Below, one piece after another: positions 60,596-64,000 of a stretch of 64,000 nt of DNA (position 1 is the stretch's first letter; each line of letters begins with the position of its first letter). Location: assembly GCF_000319575.2 (NCBI RefSeq), contig NC_021291.1:248001-312000 (forward strand). Reading direction: 5' to 3'. Source of the stretch: Spiribacter salinus M19-40 (GTDB taxonomy: Bacteria; Pseudomonadota; Gammaproteobacteria; Nitrococcales; Nitrococcaceae). The notes under the pieces are model-generated. The model had not been told where the DNA came from, did no database searches, and saw only the letters and a list, made by a program, of their open reading frames with translations. The translations under genes were made by a program, and so were the position numbers.

Positions 60596-61495
60596 ATGAA
60601 CGCAGTAACTGATGACCCTCTGGCCCTTGATGGGCACGTGCTGCGCCGGCGGCTCGAACACGCGGCTGCAAGCTTCGATGAGGCGGCCATATTGCATCGT
60701 GAGGTGAGCCGACGCCTGGTGGAGCGGCTCGATTACGTGCGCGTCCAGCCTACGTCAGTGCTTGATCTGGGCTGCGCAAGCGGGATAAGCGGGCCGGCGT
60801 TGCGAGCCCGTTACCCCAAGGCTCGCCACATCGCGATGGATCTGTCGGCGGCGCTCGTCGCGCAGGCACGGCAGCGCAGCGGTCGCTGGCGTCGGTCGCC
60901 GGGCGTCTGTGGCGGGCTGGATCGCCTGCCCTTTGGCAATGACACCTTTGATCTGGTTTTCTCCAATCTCGCTCTGCACCGCGTGCCGGATCTCAAGGTG
61001 ACGGCTCGGGAGCTGCAACGCGTGTTGCGCCCGGACGGGGTATTGATGTTCTCCACCTTTGGTCCCGATACCCTCGGTGAGCTGCGAGCGGCCTGGGCGC
61101 ACGTGGATGCCACGCCCCATGTGCATGGCTTTGTGGATATGCACGACATCGGAGACGCCCTGGTGGGCGCGCGGTTGGCTGATCCAGTGATGGATATGGA
61201 GCACTTCACGCTGACCTACCCGGATGTCCGGGCGCTGGTGGACGATCTGCAGGCGCTTGGACTGCGGAATGCGCTTGCTGGCCGGCGCGGCGGACTGACA
61301 ACCCCCCGTCAGTGGCAGGCCATGGTGTCTGCTTATGAGCGCCAACGGGATGCGGACGGTCGGCTGCCGGCAACTTGGGAAATTGCCTACGGGCATGCCT
61401 GGGGCACGGATGCCCAGCAGCAGGTGGTGGGTGATCGCGGCGAGGTACGGGTCCCCCTTGATAGTTTGTCAGTGCCTCGCCGCCAACGCGAATAA
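60596..61495 (+). CDS. BioC-like SAM methyltransferase
   Basis: 299 residues from the ATG at 60596. Rossmann methyltransferase with motif I VLDLGCASGISGPALRARYP (about 60-79), an acidic residue ending beta 2 (AMDLSAAL), and DLVFSNLALHRVPDL. SFDEAAILHREVSRRLVERLD at the start and FSTFGPDTLGELRAAW match BioC, which methylates malonyl-ACP to start biotin synthesis. No other bio genes are visible. BioC next to comF is common in gammaproteobacteria. Weak ribosome site. Confidence 0.78.
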   Translation: MNAVTDDPLALDGHVLRRRLEHAAASFDEAAILHREVSRRLVERLDYVRVQPTSVLDLGCASGISGPALRARYPKARHIAMDLSAALVAQARQRSGRWRRSPGVCGGLDRLPFGNDTFDLVFSNLALHRVPDLKVTARELQRVLRPDGVLMFSTFGPDTLGELRAAWAHVDATPHVHGFVDMHDIGDALVGARLADPVMDMEHFTLTYPDVRALVDDLQALGLRNALAGRRGGLTTPRQWQAMVSAYERQRDADGRLPATWEIAYGHAWGTDAQQQVVGDRGEVRVPLDSLSVPRRQRE

Positions 61496-61540
61496 ATCCC
61501 GTCAGCGGGCGCTTTCCTCCGAGCGTGGAGTTATCTAGAA

Positions 61541-61554
61541 TTGAGTCGAATCAA
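61541..61554. promoter_or_regulatory. FNR/ANR-like box before the cytochrome oxidase operon
   Basis: TTGAG-TCGA-ATCAA matches the TTGAT-N4-ATCAA FNR/ANR consensus in 9 of 10 positions. It overlaps a -10-like TAGAAT at 61536-61541, so a bound protein would cover the start point near 61548, suggesting repression when oxygen is low. First downstream gene is the DUF2244 protein, then coxB. Confidence 0.6.
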
Positions 61555-61580
61555 TTTTGCCCAGCCACCGGAGCGCTGAC

Positions 61581-62162
61581 ATGACAACGCAGTCAACGAC
61601 CGAGACTGGCCATGGGCGCCGTTTTGTACTGGCGCCCAACGTCGCCCCCGATTGGTCGCAGACAATGCGGGTATTCGCCGGCATCAGTTTTGTCTGCTTA
61701 GCCATTGCGCTGACCTGCACCTGGTTTGGGTTTTGGCCTGTGCTGCCATTTGCTGGCATTGAGCTGCTGGCACTGTGGGCCGGGTTATACGTGTCCGCGC
61801 GCCGATCACTGGATCGCGAGGTCATTCAGGTGGATGGCGGTGCCATCCGAATTGAAAAAGGCCGAGGTCGGGCCGAGCATCAGTGGGAGCTGGATCGCGC
61901 CTGGACCGAGGTGGTTCTGAAGCGTCTGCCCCGGCGCTGGGAGCACACCCAGCTGGTGCTGCGCTCGCGGGACCAACAGGTTACACTGGGCGAGTTTCTG
62001 GAGCCGGAGGAGCGCCGTAGCCTGGCGCGCGAGCTCAGTCGCTGTATCGGGCCAATGGCCAGTTGGGGACGGGACGACGCGGCGCCGGCGACTCACGAAT
62101 CGGATGCGGTCATAGCGCCCGTTATCAGGGCCTCGCATAGTCTGGGGGACAGAACAGGATGA
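61581..62162 (+). CDS. DUF2244-family membrane protein, cytochrome oxidase operon
   Basis: 193 residues from the ATG at 61581 (GGAG 7 bases upstream). Two adjacent hydrophobic helices (about 28-66) with the FVLAPNVAPDW start, then a soluble C-terminal part with HTQLVLRSRDQQVTLGEFLEPEERRSLARELSR, which matches the DUF2244 pattern. Members occur near cytochrome oxidase genes in proteobacteria, but their task is not established. Overlaps the coxB ATG by 4 bases, which implies coupled translation. Confidence 0.8.
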   Translation: MTTQSTTETGHGRRFVLAPNVAPDWSQTMRVFAGISFVCLAIALTCTWFGFWPVLPFAGIELLALWAGLYVSARRSLDREVIQVDGGAIRIEKGRGRAEHQWELDRAWTEVVLKRLPRRWEHTQLVLRSRDQQVTLGEFLEPEERRSLARELSRCIGPMASWGRDDAAPATHESDAVIAPVIRASHSLGDRTG

Positions 62163-63034
62163 ATAAGATGACCGGATGGAGAGGACTGATAACGCTCGCG
62201 GCCGCATTGATGGCGATGCCACTGCCGGCAGCTGCCGACTACAGTCTGATCAACATGACCCGGGGCGTGACCGAGTCCAGTGAGCAGATCTTCGGTCTGC
62301 ACATGACCATCTTTACTATCACGGTGGTCATTGGCATTGGCGTATTCGGTGCCATGTTCTACTCCATCTTCCGGCATCGGAAATCCCGCGGCGTCAAGCC
62401 GGCCACATTCCACCACAGCACCGCGGTGGAGATTGTCTGGACGGTCATCCCGCTCGGCATCCTCGTCGCGATGGCTGTTCCGGCCACCATGGTGCTGGTC
62501 GACTTTGAGGACACCTCAGATACCGAGATGACGGTCAAGGTGACGGGTTATCAGTGGTTCTGGGGTTACGAGTACATGGATGAGGACGTCCAGTTCCTCA
62601 GTCGGCTCGATCAGGACAGTGACCGGGCCCGGCAGCTGGGCTCCGAGATCCAGCCCGCGTCGGTGCCCGACTACCTCCAGAATGTTGACCAGCGCCTGGT
62701 CCTGCCAGTCGACACCCGCATTAAGTTCCAGATTACCGGCGCGGATGTCATTCACTCGTGGTGGGTGCCGGACCTTGGCTGGAAGCGCGATGCCATTCCC
62801 GGCTTCGTGAATGAAACCTGGACCGAAATTAAAGAGCCGGGCGTGTATCGCGGCCGGTGTGCAGAGCTTTGCGGCCGCGATCATGGCTTTATGCCAATCG
62901 TGATTGAGGCCGTTGAGCCGGATGAATTTGACCGCTGGCTCGCTGAACGCCACGGCGGTGAGGACGCCGCGGCCACGACGGCTGATGCCGAAGACACGGA
63001 CGCCGAGGCGGGCGATCAGCTCGCAGCGCGGTAG
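62159..63034 (+). CDS. coxB: Cytochrome c oxidase subunit II
   Basis: 291 residues: a signal peptide (about 1-22), two membrane helices (about 45-70 and 90-110), then a soluble cupredoxin. The binuclear CuA site is HSWWVPDLGWKRD, then CAELCGRDHGFMPI, with both Cys, the final His and Met. GYQWFWGYEY is the aromatic strand that passes electrons to heme a. No C-terminal cytochrome c domain, so it is the aa3 type; the end is a 30-residue acidic low-complexity tail. Confidence 0.95.
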   Translation: MNKMTGWRGLITLAAALMAMPLPAAADYSLINMTRGVTESSEQIFGLHMTIFTITVVIGIGVFGAMFYSIFRHRKSRGVKPATFHHSTAVEIVWTVIPLGILVAMAVPATMVLVDFEDTSDTEMTVKVTGYQWFWGYEYMDEDVQFLSRLDQDSDRARQLGSEIQPASVPDYLQNVDQRLVLPVDTRIKFQITGADVIHSWWVPDLGWKRDAIPGFVNETWTEIKEPGVYRGRCAELCGRDHGFMPIVIEAVEPDEFDRWLAERHGGEDAAATTADAEDTDAEAGDQLAAR

Positions 63035-63064
63035 ATAGAGCATTCCCAAGGGGAGAAGGGTGCA

Positions 63065-64000
63065 ATGACCACGACAACGCATGAACAGGCACATCATTCG
63101 GAAGAGGCCACTGGCTGGACACGCTGGCTGGTGACAACGAATCACAAGGACATCGGCTCGATGTACCTGCTCTTCTCGCTCGCCATGTTCCTGGTGGGCG
63201 GCGCGATGGCACTGGTTATCCGGGCAGAGCTCTTTCAGCCGGGTCTCCAGCTTGTCGATCCGTACTTCTTCAACCAGATGACCACGATGCATGCCCTGGT
63301 CATGATCTTTGGAGCGGTCATGCCGGCCTTCACTGGCCTGGCCAACTGGATGATCCCCCTGATGGTCGGCGCACCGGACATGGCGCTACCCCGAATGAAC
63401 AACTGGAGCTTCTGGTTGCTGCCTTTTGGCTTCGCGATCCTCCTTTCCACGCTGTTTATGCCGGGGGGTGGCCCGGCCGGCGGCTGGACGATGTATCCGC
63501 CACTGATGCTGCAGACAGGCACCGCGTTCCCGTTCGTGATTTTTGCGATTCACGTGCTGGGCATCAGTTCGATCATGGGCTCGATCAATGTCGTCGCGAC
63601 CATTCTGAATATGCGCGCACCCGGCATGTCTTTGATGAAGATGCCGCTTTTCGTCTGGACCTGGCTGATCACGGCCTATCTCATGATCGCGGTGATGCCG
63701 GTGCTCGCTGGCGCCATCACCATGCTGCTCACCGATCAGTACTTCGGGACAACGTTCTTTAGCGCGGCGGGCGGTGGCGACCCGGTGCTCTACCAGCACA
63801 TCTTCTGGTTCTTCGGGCATCCTGAGGTGTATATCCTCATTTTGCCGGCGTTCGGGATTATCTCCACAATCATCCCGGCCTTCGCGCGCAAGCCCCTCTT
63901 TGGCTACAGCTCGATGGTGTATGCCACCGCCTCGATCGCGTTCCTCTCGTTCATTGTGTGGGCGCATCACATGTTCACGGTGGGCATGCCGTTGGCGGGC
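63065..64000 (+). CDS. coxA: Cytochrome c oxidase subunit I, N-terminal part (partial)
   Basis: ATG at 63065 after AGGGGAGAAGGG; 312 codons are visible before the window ends. [19 protein letters not shown] is the conserved start. The helix with [18 protein letters not shown] holds a heme a histidine, and [17 protein letters not shown] holds His and Tyr of the CuB site. [19 protein letters not shown] supplies the two further CuB histidines. This is the catalytic subunit that reduces O2 and pumps protons. Confidence 0.96.
   Translation, partial: MTTTTHEQAHHSEEATGWTRWLVTTNHKDIGSMYLLFSLAMFLVGGAMALVIRAELFQPGLQLVDPYFFNQMTTMHALVMIFGAVMPAFTGLANWMIPLMVGAPDMALPRMNNWSFWLLPFGFAILLSTLFMPGGGPAGGWTMYPPLMLQTGTAFPFVIFAIHVLGISSIMGSINVVATILNMRAPGMSLMKMPLFVWTWLITAYLMIAVMPVLAGAITMLLTDQYFGTTFFSAAGGGDPVLYQHIFWFFGHPEVYILILPAFGIISTIIPAFARKPLFGYSSMVYATASIAFLSFIVWAHHMFTVGMPLAG

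Overview
The window comes from a high-GC gammaproteobacterial chromosome. Gene neighbourhoods are typical of Pseudomonadota: pilM-Q/aroK/aroB/gltBD/hemE divergent from ponA, and gmk-rpoZ-spoT-recG. Compact packing, acidic low-complexity tails (omega subunit, CoxB) and overall gene content make me favour a halophilic member of the Ectothiorhodospiraceae, with Spiribacter-like genomes the closest in feel. That placement is inference; no rRNA is present to confirm it. There are no tRNAs, rRNAs, insertion sequences, CRISPR arrays or prophage genes, and no gene-free stretch longer than 300 bases (the longest is about 200).

Layout. 1-14700 is housekeeping: the tail of an ammonium transporter, a beta-hydroxyacid dehydrogenase, a SPOR protein with argS, priA, a three-gene proton-translocating transhydrogenase (pntAa-pntAb-pntB plus a Gly-rich small protein), an HNH nuclease, and an xth-ubiD-ferredoxin reductase-mlaA operon. 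14779-23367 is the most interesting part: egtD, a complete PhnDCE-like ABC importer, a SenA-type EgtB-family protein, the divergent SenB-type glycosyltransferase, and an oxidoreductase-SelD fusion. Together they look like a self-contained route from selenium oxyanion uptake to selenoneine. prlC and glutathione reductase follow, and the latter may feed reduced selenium into the route.

26993-44509 holds a gamma-carbonic anhydrase, a cation/proton antiporter, and then a long minus-strand run: aroE, hemB, a Nudix hydrolase, hemE, gltD, gltB, a dGTPase, aroB, aroK and a shortened type IV pilus assembly operon in which PilO and PilP are one protein and PilQ has lost its N-terminal modules. 44571-53213 holds PBP1A, an unrecognised 205-residue protein, citrate synthase, zinc-free ribosomal protein L31, a SirB-like membrane protein, an unlisted 59-residue CPXCG protein, and hemW-rdgB-rph facing gmk. 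53327-64000 continues with rpoZ, spoT, ridA, recG, ubiC-ubiA, comF, a BioC-like methyltransferase, and the start of an aa3-type cytochrome oxidase operon behind a near-consensus FNR/ANR box.

How it fits together: the selenium block is internally consistent. EgtD makes hercynine. The importer brings in the selenium source. The oxidoreductase-SelD protein makes selenophosphate. SenB turns it into a selenosugar, and SenA joins this to hercynine. Elsewhere the genome is strongly streamlined: seven of eight convergent gene pairs overlap at their stop codons, and many operon neighbours overlap by 1-50 bases.
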